Positions 24,403-31,668 of a DNA stretch of 64,000 bases are shown piece after piece. The DNA comes from an uncultured Acidobacteriia bacterium. GTDB taxonomy: Bacteria > Acidobacteriota > Terriglobia > Bryobacterales > Bryobacteraceae. Location: positions 1 to 64,000 of the forward strand of contig CAIKMJ010000069.1 of the NCBI GenBank assembly GCA_903828455.1. Reading direction: 5' to 3'. Within the stretch, counting starts at the first letter, position 1. Each line of letters begins with the position of its first letter. Both the position numbers and the translations under genes were made by a program. A model generated the notes under the pieces. The model was not told the origin of the DNA. It was given only the letters and a program-made list of their open reading frames with translations, and searched no databases.

Positions 24403-24443
24403 GGTTAAGCGAATAGCCCTCATACTCCTCCGAAACTGATTAC

Positions 24444-25073
24444 ATGCCAGACGCGGCTGAAACAGCAGTACTCACCGAAGTCGCCGAAGCCGACTTCCCC
24501 ACCGAATACGGACACTTCCGAATCCACGGCTTCGAGGGCCGCGGCCTTGCCGGCGGCAGCGCCGGCCGGCCGGAAGAAGCGGTCGTCCTCGTGATGGGCG
24601 ACGTGCGGTCCGGCGAGCCGCCGCTGCTCCGCATTCACTCTCAGTGCCTCACCGGCGACGTGTTCCACAGCCTGCGCTGCGACTGCCGGGCGCAGCTGGA
24701 AATCGCCCTTCGCGAAGTGGGCCGGGCCGGGCGAGGCATCATCATCTACGAGCACCAGGAAGGCCGCGGCATCGGGCTCATGAACAAACTGCGCGCCTAC
24801 GCCCTGCAGGACGAGGGCGCCGACACGGTGGAAGCCAACGAACAACTCGGCTTCGAAAGCGATCTGCGCAATTACTGGCTGCCGGCGGCGATCCTGCGGA
24901 AACTCGGGATCGCCGGCGTGCGGCTGCTTTCCAACAACCCGGATAAGGTCCGGGCGCTGGAAGAGGCGGGAATCGTGGTCGCCGAACGCGTTCCGTGCAT
25001 TGCCGAAGAGCACGAATCGCGCCGCGGCTACCTTGAGACCAAGCGCGAAAAAATGGGCCACCTGCTGGGCTGA
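24444..25073 (+). CDS. ribA: GTP cyclohydrolase II
   Basis: RibA converts GTP into the pyrimidine precursor of riboflavin with release of formate and pyrophosphate. The 209-residue protein carries the zinc-binding cysteines in HSQCLTGDVFHSLRCDC, the catalytic block YEHQEGRGIGLMNKLRAYALQD and the C-terminal RLLSNNPDKVRALEEAGI. It is a stand-alone RibA without the RibB domain found in many bacteria. No other riboflavin genes are adjacent, and the 58-bp upstream region is too short for an FMN riboswitch. Confidence 0.95.
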   Translation: MPDAAETAVLTEVAEADFPTEYGHFRIHGFEGRGLAGGSAGRPEEAVVLVMGDVRSGEPPLLRIHSQCLTGDVFHSLRCDCRAQLEIALREVGRAGRGIIIYEHQEGRGIGLMNKLRAYALQDEGADTVEANEQLGFESDLRNYWLPAAILRKLGIAGVRLLSNNPDKVRALEEAGIVVAERVPCIAEEHESRRGYLETKREKMGHLLG

Positions 25074-25151
25074 CGCCTGGCCGGCCCCGCATAGAACTTC
25101 CCCGTTTGCGGGCTACTAATCGAACTCCCGGCTTCAGCCGATCTGAAGGCC

Positions 25152-25520
25152 ATGGAAAAATCTGAGCGGCGGCTCGACAGCCGCTATATGTGTGCCGAAC
25201 TGGCGCGCGTCGAATGGGTGCGCGGCGAGGACGACATTGTGACCGCCGAAGCCGTGCTGGAAGACATTTCCACGCACGGAGTCTGCGTACAGGTGGAAGA
25301 GCCGATTCCACTCGGCGCCACGGTGGCCGTTTCGGCGCGCGGCGCACGCTTCGACGGCACGGTCACGTACTGCGTTTTTCGCGACTACGGTTACTTCATG
25401 GGCGTTCGGCTCGCCGAACACAGCCAGTGGTCGCCGCGCGAGTTCGAGCCGAGCCACCTGACGAATCTGGTGGCAATCGGCATCGCCGAACAGAGTGACG
25501 CCGGCGACGCCGTGCAGTGA
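25152..25520 (+). CDS. PilZ-like domain protein
   Basis: A 122-residue single-domain protein. An N-terminal RRLDSR resembles the arginine switch (RxxxR) that binds cyclic di-GMP in PilZ domains, and LEDISTHGVCVQV matches the (D/N)xSxxG motif. A stretch with TVTYCVFRDYGYFMGVRL gives the closing strands. PilZ proteins act as cyclic di-GMP receptors controlling motility or exopolysaccharide. The first arginine is close to the N-terminus and binding is not assured. Confidence 0.78.
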   Translation: MEKSERRLDSRYMCAELARVEWVRGEDDIVTAEAVLEDISTHGVCVQVEEPIPLGATVAVSARGARFDGTVTYCVFRDYGYFMGVRLAEHSQWSPREFEPSHLTNLVAIGIAEQSDAGDAVQ

Positions 25521-25525
25521 CGCCG

Positions 25526-26029
25526 TCAGGCGAGATCGGATTCGAGCACCACGGGCGCGCCGGCAAACAGCAGGCCTTCGCGAATGACGCGCGCGTAAAA
25601 GCCGCCATGGGCCCAGTGCGGTGAGCTCACGTCGCCCTCTTCGCACTGCTCGTCGTAGAGCTCGGCTTTGATGGCCGGGCTGAAGACGTGCAGGTTCGCA
25701 CACGGCGTGCGCAGGCTGGTCAGTTCGATGATCACGTCGTCGCCGATACGCCAGCGCTGGCCGCGACGCCACAGATGCGGATCGAGGCCGCTGACCGTCA
25801 GGTTCTCGCCGATGGCGCCGTAGAACACGGGAAAGCCGCGCGCCGCGAGGCCGTCGATGAATTCGGCGGAGACCATGAGAACGGCCTTGTTCGGGCCGCC
25901 GTGCACCATGGTGTTGCGGTGCTTGTCGCCTTCGACGCCGAGCCGGCCCAGCATCACCGGCCCTTCGATGGCGCGCTTGGGCATGCCGCCCGGCGAGCGA
26001 TTGATCTGGAGAAGTGTGCCGCTGTTCAT
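25526..26029 (-). CDS. MOSC domain protein
   Basis: A 167-residue stand-alone MOSC (molybdenum cofactor sulfurase C-terminal) protein. It shows GVEGDKHRNTMVHGGPNKAV, GENLTVSGLD and the conserved cysteine in LRTPCANL near residue 110, which in this superfamily can bind the cofactor or sulfur. Stand-alone members (YiiM-like) reduce N-hydroxylated substrates or take part in metal-sulfur cluster delivery. A molybdenum hydroxylase is encoded 10 kb downstream, which may be coincidence. It converges with the PilZ gene 5 bp away. Confidence 0.88.
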   Translation of the reverse strand: MNSGTLLQINRSPGGMPKRAIEGPVMLGRLGVEGDKHRNTMVHGGPNKAVLMVSAEFIDGLAARGFPVFYGAIGENLTVSGLDPHLWRRGQRWRIGDDVIIELTSLRTPCANLHVFSPAIKAELYDEQCEEGDVSSPHWAHGGFYARVIREGLLFAGAPVVLESDLA

Positions 26030-26034
26030 ATCTA

Positions 26035-26078
26035 AGTTTAATCAGCCGGTCTCAGTTTAATCAGCCGGTCTCAGTTTA
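26035..26078. repeat. 19-bp direct repeat, 2.3 copies
   Basis: AGTTTAATCAGCCGGTCTC occurs at 26035-26053 and again at 26054-26072, followed by a partial third copy (AGTTTA). It lies between the start codons of the MOSC gene and the DUF457 gene, so it sits in their divergent promoter region. Confidence 0.9.
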
Positions 26079-26101
26079 GTCATTCGCGATAAGCTCACAG
26101 T

Positions 26102-27091
26102 TTGGATAACCTGACTCACTCGCTGGTCGGCCTGTTCCTGGCGCGGGCCGGACTGCGCCGGGCGACGGCGCGCGGCACGGCAATCCTGGTGGTGGGCGCC
26201 AACGCGCCGGACTTCGACGCGTTTTGCTGGTTCGGCGGACCGGCCACCTATATCCACTGGCATCGACACATCACGCATTCGCTGATCGCGATACCGGCGA
26301 TGGCGCTGCTGACGGTGGCGATCGTACGTTTCGCCGGGCGCAGGGCGGTGGCGTGGTGGCCGGCGTTCCTCATCGCGACGGTCGCGGTGGTCTCTCACCT
26401 CCTTCTGGATCTGACCAACGTCTATGGCGTGCGGCTGCTGCTGCCGTTTTCCGGGCGCTGGTTCCACTGGGACCTGACGCCGATTATCGATCTGACGATC
26501 TGGGCCATCCTGTTGCTCGGCGTGGCCGCGCCGGCGCTGGGACGACTGGTTGGCGCGGAGATCGGCGAACGGCGGCGCGAAGTGGGCGGCGGCTGGGCCG
26601 TCACGGCACTGCTGCTTCTCCTTGCCTACGACTACGGGCGCAGCGTGGCGCACGACCGGGCGGTTGCCGAGGTGGAGGCGCGGCAGTACGGCGGGCTGGC
26701 GCCGCGGCGGGCGGGCGCGTTCCCCGAGGCCAATCCGCTGCGGTGGACGGGCATCGCGGAACTGAGCGATGCGTACGTGCTGGCGCCGGTGGATCTGCTG
26801 CGTGAGTTTCGGCCGCAGGACGGGATCCGTTACGCCAAAGCGGACCGGACAGCGGCGATGGATGCGGCGAGAGCGACGTTTTCCTTCGGGCGGCTGCTGG
26901 AGTTTGCGCAGTGGCCGGTTTGGGCGACAGAGCCGATGCCGGGCGGGAGGTCGACGCGGGTGCGGCTGATCGATCTGCGGTTCGGGACGCCGGAGGCCGC
27001 GGGATTCGCGGCAGCGGAAGCCACGGTGGACGAACGGCTGCAGGTGACCGAGGAAAAGTTCGGCGGCGGGATGCCGAAGAAGTTGCGCTGA
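26102..27091 (+). CDS. Metal-dependent hydrolase-like membrane protein (DUF457/YdjM type)
   Basis: A 329-residue inner-membrane protein. The start is a TTG that gives the typical opening MDNLTHSLVGLFLARAG. Histidines and aspartates typical of the family appear in ANAPDFDAF, HWHRHITHSL and SHLLLDLTNVYG, interleaved with about five hydrophobic helices in the first 190 residues. The C-terminal 140 residues are soluble and less conserved. The family is annotated as putative membrane-bound metal-dependent hydrolases, with no proven reaction for this type. The HNH gene begins 1 bp after its stop. Confidence 0.88.
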   Translation: MDNLTHSLVGLFLARAGLRRATARGTAILVVGANAPDFDAFCWFGGPATYIHWHRHITHSLIAIPAMALLTVAIVRFAGRRAVAWWPAFLIATVAVVSHLLLDLTNVYGVRLLLPFSGRWFHWDLTPIIDLTIWAILLLGVAAPALGRLVGAEIGERRREVGGGWAVTALLLLLAYDYGRSVAHDRAVAEVEARQYGGLAPRRAGAFPEANPLRWTGIAELSDAYVLAPVDLLREFRPQDGIRYAKADRTAAMDAARATFSFGRLLEFAQWPVWATEPMPGGRSTRVRLIDLRFGTPEAAGFAAAEATVDERLQVTEEKFGGGMPKKLR

Positions 27092-27092
27092 G

Positions 27093-27581
27093 ATGACGGA
27101 CGAAGCAACAAAGCCGGCGCGAACCAAAGCGGGCGGGCGCATTGGAAAGCACGAGATGGAGCGGAGCGCGGCGGGGCGGCCGCTGTGCCGGTGGTGCGGT
27201 GCGGAGACGCCGAAGGGTCGCCGGACGTTTTGTTCCGATGGCTGCGTACACGAGTGGCGGCTGCGGACCGACCCGGCGTATCTGCGGGAAAAGGTTTTCG
27301 CGCGCGATCACGGGGTTTGCGCGCAGTGCGGGGCCGATACGGTGGCGCTGCGGCGCGATATGCGCAAGCTGGACTACAGCGCGAGGAAGCTTTTTCTGCG
27401 GCAGTGGAAGCTGCGCGAGGGGAGCCGGAAGTCGCTGTGGGACGCCGATCATATTGTGCCGGTGGCGGAGGGTGGCGGGCAGTGCGACCTTTCGAATATG
27501 CGGACGCTGTGTCTGCTGTGCCATCGGGCGGCGACGGCGGAACTGCGGGCGCGGCTGAAAAAAAACACACTTCGGGCGTAG
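27093..27581 (+). CDS. HNH endonuclease domain protein
   Basis: A 162-residue protein with two parts. An N-terminal zinc-finger-like region has CRWCG and CSDGC; the C-terminal HNH nuclease core has the invariant DADHIVPVAEGGG, the asparagine in LSNMRTLC and a final CLLCHRAA, giving CxxC-type zinc knuckles (CAQC, CLLC) around the HNH. Such stand-alone HNH proteins are widespread; there is no adjacent methylase or mobile element, so a restriction or homing role is unsupported. Confidence 0.88.
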   Translation: MTDEATKPARTKAGGRIGKHEMERSAAGRPLCRWCGAETPKGRRTFCSDGCVHEWRLRTDPAYLREKVFARDHGVCAQCGADTVALRRDMRKLDYSARKLFLRQWKLREGSRKSLWDADHIVPVAEGGGQCDLSNMRTLCLLCHRAATAELRARLKKNTLRA

Positions 27582-27613
27582 GTGACGCCAAACGGAGGGG
27601 GCTGGAGGGGGGA

Positions 27614-28453
27614 TTACCAGTCGCAATCGACCTCCGGGGGGAGTTTAAAGACGGAACCGGTCGGGAACGGGACGTACGGCTTGTTGGAATTGACCACAAT
27701 GGGGCCGGTTTGCAGGCTGAGCGGGTAGCCGTATTGATCGCGCGGGCCATCCGCAAAAACGAAGCCATTTTGCCGGGAAGTCTTTGATTTTGCGTAGTAC
27801 ATTTGCTTTTCCGGCATGCGGAGGAGCGGTGAAAGCTCGGGGGATTCGGGCGGATCGGCGGGTTCGCGGAGGAAGGGCGCCGGGGGATTGGGCTGGCGGC
27901 GGTGGCGATAGACGACGTAGCTGGTTTCGGGGCGGCAGCGCTCGCTCTGCAGTTCGCGGAACAACGCGTAATCCTTGTGGAGGCGGCGGCTGATGCGCTG
28001 CTCGTAGAGTGAGGCAAGGTTGAAGTCGCGGGAGTGGCGGGCGAAGGTGATGGTGTGGGCGACGGCGAGGGGGAGAAGCGGGGGCGCGGGCCGGGCGGAA
28101 TCACCGTTTTCGGCGGCGACGCAATCCAGCGTGAATGATTCGGTGGATTCGGCGAGGCCGAGGGCGTAGGTGTTTTCCTCATTGGCGGCGGCGCGGTGCA
28201 GACGCCAGGTGTCGCGCACGATGCGGTGGGCGAGGTGGAGTTCTTCGACGCCGATGGGGTTGAGAGAAGCGGTAAGTTTTTGCGAAAACTCGACGAAGAC
28301 GGCGTACTCTTCGGGCGCGTAGAGGGTGATCTGGCCGGTAAGGCCGCTCTTGACGGCGTTGAGACGCGAGATCAGCTTGCCGGTTTCGGTGCGTGGGCCG
28401 GTGGATTTACGGGCATTGGCGCGGTTGGCCGCGATTTGTCTGGGTGAAGCCAT
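27614..28453 (-). CDS. Hypothetical protein with an IAANRANARKSTGPRT N-terminus
   Basis: A 279-residue cytosolic protein. GGAGG lies 10 bases before the chosen ATG, although the frame stays open to 28693. The N-terminus (SPRQIAANRANARKSTGPRT, then GKLISRLNAVKSGLTG) is a motif I recognise from a family of hypothetical proteins common in acidobacteria and planctomycetes, where it resembles a short nucleic-acid-binding (NUMOD-like) segment. Helical charged regions follow, and the last 80 residues are Pro-rich and poorly conserved. The function is unknown. Confidence 0.75.
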   Translation of the reverse strand: MASPRQIAANRANARKSTGPRTETGKLISRLNAVKSGLTGQITLYAPEEYAVFVEFSQKLTASLNPIGVEELHLAHRIVRDTWRLHRAAANEENTYALGLAESTESFTLDCVAAENGDSARPAPPLLPLAVAHTITFARHSRDFNLASLYEQRISRRLHKDYALFRELQSERCRPETSYVVYRHRRQPNPPAPFLREPADPPESPELSPLLRMPEKQMYYAKSKTSRQNGFVFADGPRDQYGYPLSLQTGPIVVNSNKPYVPFPTGSVFKLPPEVDCDW

Positions 28454-28668
28454 CGAAAAATTTCCTCCGAATCTTTTGCTTTTCGCAAATCTTTTGTTTT
28501 CTACAGCCAGGGAGACCGCCTCCGGGCATGGCCTCCGCCCCCACGTATAACAGGCAGGCCGGGGGTTCGGGGCCATTCGAATGTCAATCCTGTTGCAGGG
28601 AATAGAGATAGAAATTTTGAAGGGCCGTGAACACGGGAAATTCCGAGGCATAGTCCGGGCGGGAAAAT

Positions 28669-28676
28669 GGTAAAAT
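28669..28676 (+). promoter_or_regulatory. Predicted extended -10 promoter of the structured leader
   Basis: TG-G-TAAAAT forms an extended -10. The expected transcription start (about 28682-28684) coincides with the first base of the first hairpin of the leader. No clear -35 is present, as is common with extended -10 promoters. Confidence 0.5.
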
Positions 28677-28680
28677 GAGG

Positions 28681-28806
28681 TGTTCCAGTGCAAGTACTGG
28701 AAGATCGTTTCGCCGCTTTCCGAAGCGGGTGGAGACAGATGCTTGCGGCGTCGGCCGAGCTAGCCGGTTTGAGACCGGCCTGTCTTGCCTGAGAGGAACG
28801 AAATCG
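28681..28806 (+). ncRNA. Candidate structured 5' leader RNA (three hairpins plus a possible pseudoknot)
   Basis: Three perfect hairpins follow one another: TTCCAGT/ACTGGAA (28683-28702, 7 bp), CCGCTT/AAGCGG (28713-28728, 6 bp) and GCCGGT/ACCGGC (28763-28779, 6 bp). GACAG (28734-28738) can pair with CTGTC (28780-28784), enclosing the third hairpin. The loop of the first hairpin (GCAAG) is complementary to CTTGC at 28742-28746 or 28784-28788. The leader ends at the Shine-Dalgarno of the small zinc-ribbon gene. It does not match any riboswitch class I can recall. Confidence 0.5.
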
Positions 28807-29025
28807 ATGGGGCCAGGGTTTATGCGACGGGTGATGCGCAAGATTAAAGGCGTGTGCCCGGAATGCAGCGCGGGTGAAAAGACGCGTATAGCGCGATCGC
28901 CGGCGGCGCGACTGCTGGTGATCAGCCGGCGATACGAATGCGCAAAATGCCGTTGCCGGTGGTACTGGATCTCGACCCCGTGGGCGCAGACGCGGCAAGT
29001 GGCGGGCGAATCCGGGGTTCGGTAA
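28807..29025 (+). CDS. Small zinc-ribbon protein
   Basis: A 72-residue basic protein. GAGAGGAA lies 8 bases before the ATG at 28807, which I prefer to the upstream in-frame codon at 28675 because the latter lies inside the predicted leader RNA. Four cysteines form CPEC (residues 17-20) and CAKC (45-48), with a further CRW at 50-52, suitable for one zinc ion. The N-terminus is rich in Arg and Lys, consistent with nucleic acid binding. I recognise no family. It converges on ychF, 9 bp away. Confidence 0.62.
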   Translation: MGPGFMRRVMRKIKGVCPECSAGEKTRIARSPAARLLVISRRYECAKCRCRWYWISTPWAQTRQVAGESGVR

Positions 29026-29034
29026 GAAACCAGA

Positions 29035-30138
29035 CTACAGGAACGTTTTGAATTCCATGACGTCGCCGTCCTGGACGACGTATTCCTTGCCTTCCGTGCG
29101 CAGTTTGCCGAGTTCGCGGGCGCGGGCGATGCTGCCGGCGGCGACGAGATCGTCATAAGCGACGGTTTCAGCCGAGATGAAGCTCTTTTCGAAATCGGAA
29201 TGGATGACGCCGGCGGCCTGGGGGGCTTTGTCGCCGGCGCGGATGGTCCAGGCGCGGGTTTCTTTTTCCCCGGTGGTGAGGTAGGTGCGGAGGCCGAGGA
29301 GATAGTAGGCTTCCTTGATCAGCGTGCCGGCGCCGCCCTGTTCAACGCCGAGGCCGGCGAGATATTCGGCGCGTTCCTCGGGCGGGAGGGTGCAGAGTTC
29401 GGATTCGATTTCGGCGGAGACGACGACGGCGCGGGTGCCGTGGTGGTGTTCGGCGTAGTCGCGGACTTTGGCGACCCAGGGGTTGTTTTCCGGATGGGCG
29501 AGTTCGTCTTCGGAGACGTTGCAGGCGAAGAGGGTGGGCTTGGCGGTTAACAGGAAAAGCCCTTTTAGGACGGCCTGCTCTTCGGGCGACATTTCGAGAC
29601 CGAAGGCGAACTTGCCTTCGTTGAGCCAGGGTTCGAGGCGGTCGATGAGGTCGAGTTCGGCCTGGGCTTTTTTGTCGCCGCCCTTGGCGAGTTTCTGCTG
29701 TTTGGTGCGGCGCTTCTGGATGCTGTCGAGGTCGGCGAGGACGAGTTCGGTGTTGATGACGTCGATGTCGCGGATGGGGTCGACGGTATCCATGACGTGT
29801 TCGATGTCGGAGTTTTCAAAGCAGCGGACGACCTGGATGATGGCGTCGACTTCGCGGATGTGGCCGAGGAACTGGTTGCCGAGGCCTTCGCCGGTGCTGG
29901 CGCCTTTGACGAGGCCGGCGATGTCGACGAACTCGAAGATGGCGGGGATGAGTTTCTGGGAGCCGCTGATTCCGGAGAGGACGGCGAGGCGGTCGTCGGG
30001 GACGGTGACGATGCCCTGGTTGGGCTCGATGGTGCAGAAGCGGTAATTGGCCGCCATGGCCTTGCGGGTCTGGGTGACGGCGTTGAAGAGGGTACTTTTG
30101 CCTACGTTGGGAAGGCCTACGATTCCTGCACTGAGCAT
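29035..30138 (-). CDS. ychF: Redox-regulated ribosome-associated ATPase YchF (OLA1 family)
   Basis: A 367-residue Obg-related P-loop protein that hydrolyses ATP rather than GTP and associates with ribosomes. The G1 motif is GLPNVGKSTLFNAV at residue 7, G3 lies in FVDIAGLVKGAS, and the specificity motif is the non-canonical ACNVSEDE in place of NKxD, as in YchF. A helical insertion (about 125-200) and the C-terminal TGS-like domain (WTIRAGDKAPQAAGVIHSDFEKSFI) complete it. The length is normal. Confidence 0.97.
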   Translation of the reverse strand: MLSAGIVGLPNVGKSTLFNAVTQTRKAMAANYRFCTIEPNQGIVTVPDDRLAVLSGISGSQKLIPAIFEFVDIAGLVKGASTGEGLGNQFLGHIREVDAIIQVVRCFENSDIEHVMDTVDPIRDIDVINTELVLADLDSIQKRRTKQQKLAKGGDKKAQAELDLIDRLEPWLNEGKFAFGLEMSPEEQAVLKGLFLLTAKPTLFACNVSEDELAHPENNPWVAKVRDYAEHHHGTRAVVVSAEIESELCTLPPEERAEYLAGLGVEQGGAGTLIKEAYYLLGLRTYLTTGEKETRAWTIRAGDKAPQAAGVIHSDFEKSFISAETVAYDDLVAAGSIARARELGKLRTEGKEYVVQDGDVMEFKTFL

Positions 30139-30145
30139 GTAAAGA

Positions 30146-30334
30146 CTAGTTTAGCGGGCGGGTGGGGAGGACGAGCAGATTGGCGGGCGTGCAGCCGGAA
30201 ACGTTGTGTGCGCGGATCTGGCGGTCGAAAGTTACGAGGCGTCCGGCGAAGGTGGCGGCGAGGCCGAGCAGATGGTGGCGGCGAAGCCGAGCGGATAAAG
30301 ACCGGTAAGTTCGGAAGGGCGGGCGGCGGTGAGG
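30146..30334 (-). pseudogene. Remnant of a PIN-domain (VapC-like) gene, C-terminal part only
   Basis: In one minus-strand frame the last 55 codons before a TAG stop at 30146-30148 read HHLLGLAATFAGRLVTFDRQ followed shortly by NLLVLP. This is the typical C-terminal end of a PIN-domain toxin, including its late conserved aspartate in TFDR. No start codon or N-terminal PIN half with the other acidic residues is found upstream, where the DUF6152 gene begins at once. I read this as a truncated relic; no antitoxin remains. Confidence 0.55.
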
Positions 30335-30769
30335 TTACTGCGGGCCGCGGCCGCGGTTGCCGCCGCCCTGATGGGGGATTTCGCCGAGGTTGATGACGGT
30401 GGTGCCATCGGCGCGGGTGAGGCCGCCGGCCCAGCCGTGTTTGGAGCCGTCCTTGGCGGCATAGGCGGTGATGGTGACGTCTTCGCCGGCGGCGATGAGG
30501 GTCTGGTAGATGTCGCGATCGAAGCCGTTGCGGCGGAGGACGTTGGGCGAGGGGAGTTCGAGGGCCCAGTTGACGATCCTGCCGTTTTCATTTTTGGCGT
30601 CGATGTAGATCCAGCCGTGCGGGTTGTCGCTGAGGACTTTGGTGAGCTTGCCGGTGAGCTTCAGCGGCTTTTCGCGGTCGTACTCGGCCTGAAAGGAGTG
30701 ATGGGCGACGGCGGGGAGCGCGGCGGCGAGCAGGCCGAGGGCGAGAGCCGGGGTCGAAATCTTCTTCAT
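30335..30769 (-). CDS. DUF6152 family exported protein
   Basis: A 144-residue exported protein. The ATG at 30769 has GGAGG 5 bases upstream; a GTG four codons earlier is less likely. A signal peptide (ALALGLLAAALPAVAHH) is followed by the family's typical HHSFQAEYDREKP, SDNPHGWIYIDAK and VNWALELPSP. DUF6152 members are periplasmic proteins of unknown function common in acidobacteria. A Gly/Arg-rich tail closes the protein. It lies 17 bp after the sulfatase-modifying-fold gene and is probably co-transcribed with it. Confidence 0.85.
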   Translation of the reverse strand: MKKISTPALALGLLAAALPAVAHHSFQAEYDREKPLKLTGKLTKVLSDNPHGWIYIDAKNENGRIVNWALELPSPNVLRRNGFDRDIYQTLIAAGEDVTITAYAAKDGSKHGWAGGLTRADGTTVINLGEIPHQGGGNRGRGPQ

Positions 30770-30786
30770 AACAACCTCCACTGCGA

Positions 30787-31608
30787 TTACATTGCCTCGC
30801 GGACTAAACGGAACCCGACGTCGCTGACGCGCAGGGTGGGTCCGTAATAGTGATAGCGGGCCGAGAGACGGACGAAACTGGCGGGGTTATCCCAGCCGCC
30901 GCCGCGCATGACGGGGACTTCGTGGCCGGCGCGGCCGACGCCGCGTCCACCGCGGCCGGTGGTGCTGGTTGCGATCTGGGCTCCGGTTGGGTCGACCGCG
31001 GCGGCCGCGCTGTAGGAACCGTTCGCGTACCAGTCTTCAACCCACTCGCGGACGTTGCCGAGCATATCGTACAAGCCCCAGGCGTTGGGCTTCTTTTGGC
31101 CGACGGGATGGGTTTCATCATCCGAATTGGCGCCGAACCAGGCGACGTCATCCAGCGAGGCGGCGGGGACGCCGGTGGATCCGGCGCGGGCCGCGTACTC
31201 CCACTCGGCTTCGGTGGGCAGACGGTATTTGTAGCCATCGTTGCGGGCGTTGAGTTTATCGATAAAAGCGTGGACGTCGTTTTTCGAGACGGTTTCGACG
31301 GGGCGGCTGGTGCCTTTGATGGTGCTGGGGTTCGAGCCCATGACGGACTGCCACTGGGCCTGGGTGACTTCGTACTTGCCCATTTCGAAGCCCCTCGTGA
31401 TTTGCACGCGGTGGGCTGGCTTCTCGTCGGCGGCGCAGGCATTGTCGTCCGCGGAACAGCCCATGACGAATTCGCCGGGCGCGATCCGGACGAAGTCGAT
31501 TTTCAGCGGGTCGTTCGGGAGCGGGCCGGACGCCGGTGTCTGAGCAAGCAGCAAACAGGCGATGAGCAGGCCTGCGGCCGAACAGGCGATGGGGAAGGCG
31601 CTGCGCAT
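30787..31608 (-). CDS. Formylglycine-generating-enzyme-fold (SUMF1/EgtB-like) exported protein
   Basis: A 273-residue exported protein with a signal peptide (ACSAAGLLIACLLLAQ). The FGE-sulfatase domain is clear: FVRIAPGEFVMGC, KYEVTQAQWQSVMGSNPS, YRLPTEAEWEYAARAG, GLYDMLGNVREWVEDWY and MRGGGWDNPASFVRLSARY, ending VGFRLVREAM. The cysteine pair of genuine formylglycine-generating oxidases, expected in the last of these blocks, is absent. It is therefore more likely one of the many proteins that reuse the fold for binding or other chemistry. No sulfatase gene is adjacent. Confidence 0.88.
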   Translation of the reverse strand: MRSAFPIACSAAGLLIACLLLAQTPASGPLPNDPLKIDFVRIAPGEFVMGCSADDNACAADEKPAHRVQITRGFEMGKYEVTQAQWQSVMGSNPSTIKGTSRPVETVSKNDVHAFIDKLNARNDGYKYRLPTEAEWEYAARAGSTGVPAASLDDVAWFGANSDDETHPVGQKKPNAWGLYDMLGNVREWVEDWYANGSYSAAAAVDPTGAQIATSTTGRGGRGVGRAGHEVPVMRGGGWDNPASFVRLSARYHYYGPTLRVSDVGFRLVREAM

Positions 31609-31668
31609 GAACCGGAGTATACACGCGGGCGCGGCGGGACGGAAGCCTCGTGAGCCAGGTCGGGCGGC

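Noticed and set aside
24386-24443. FMN riboswitch in front of ribA
   Set aside because: The intergenic region is only 58 bp, too short for the aptamer, and the conserved FMN-element segments are not present.
27093-27581. Restriction-modification or homing system around the HNH gene
   Set aside because: No methyltransferase, intron or intein boundary is visible; the neighbours are an unrelated membrane protein and a hypothetical protein.
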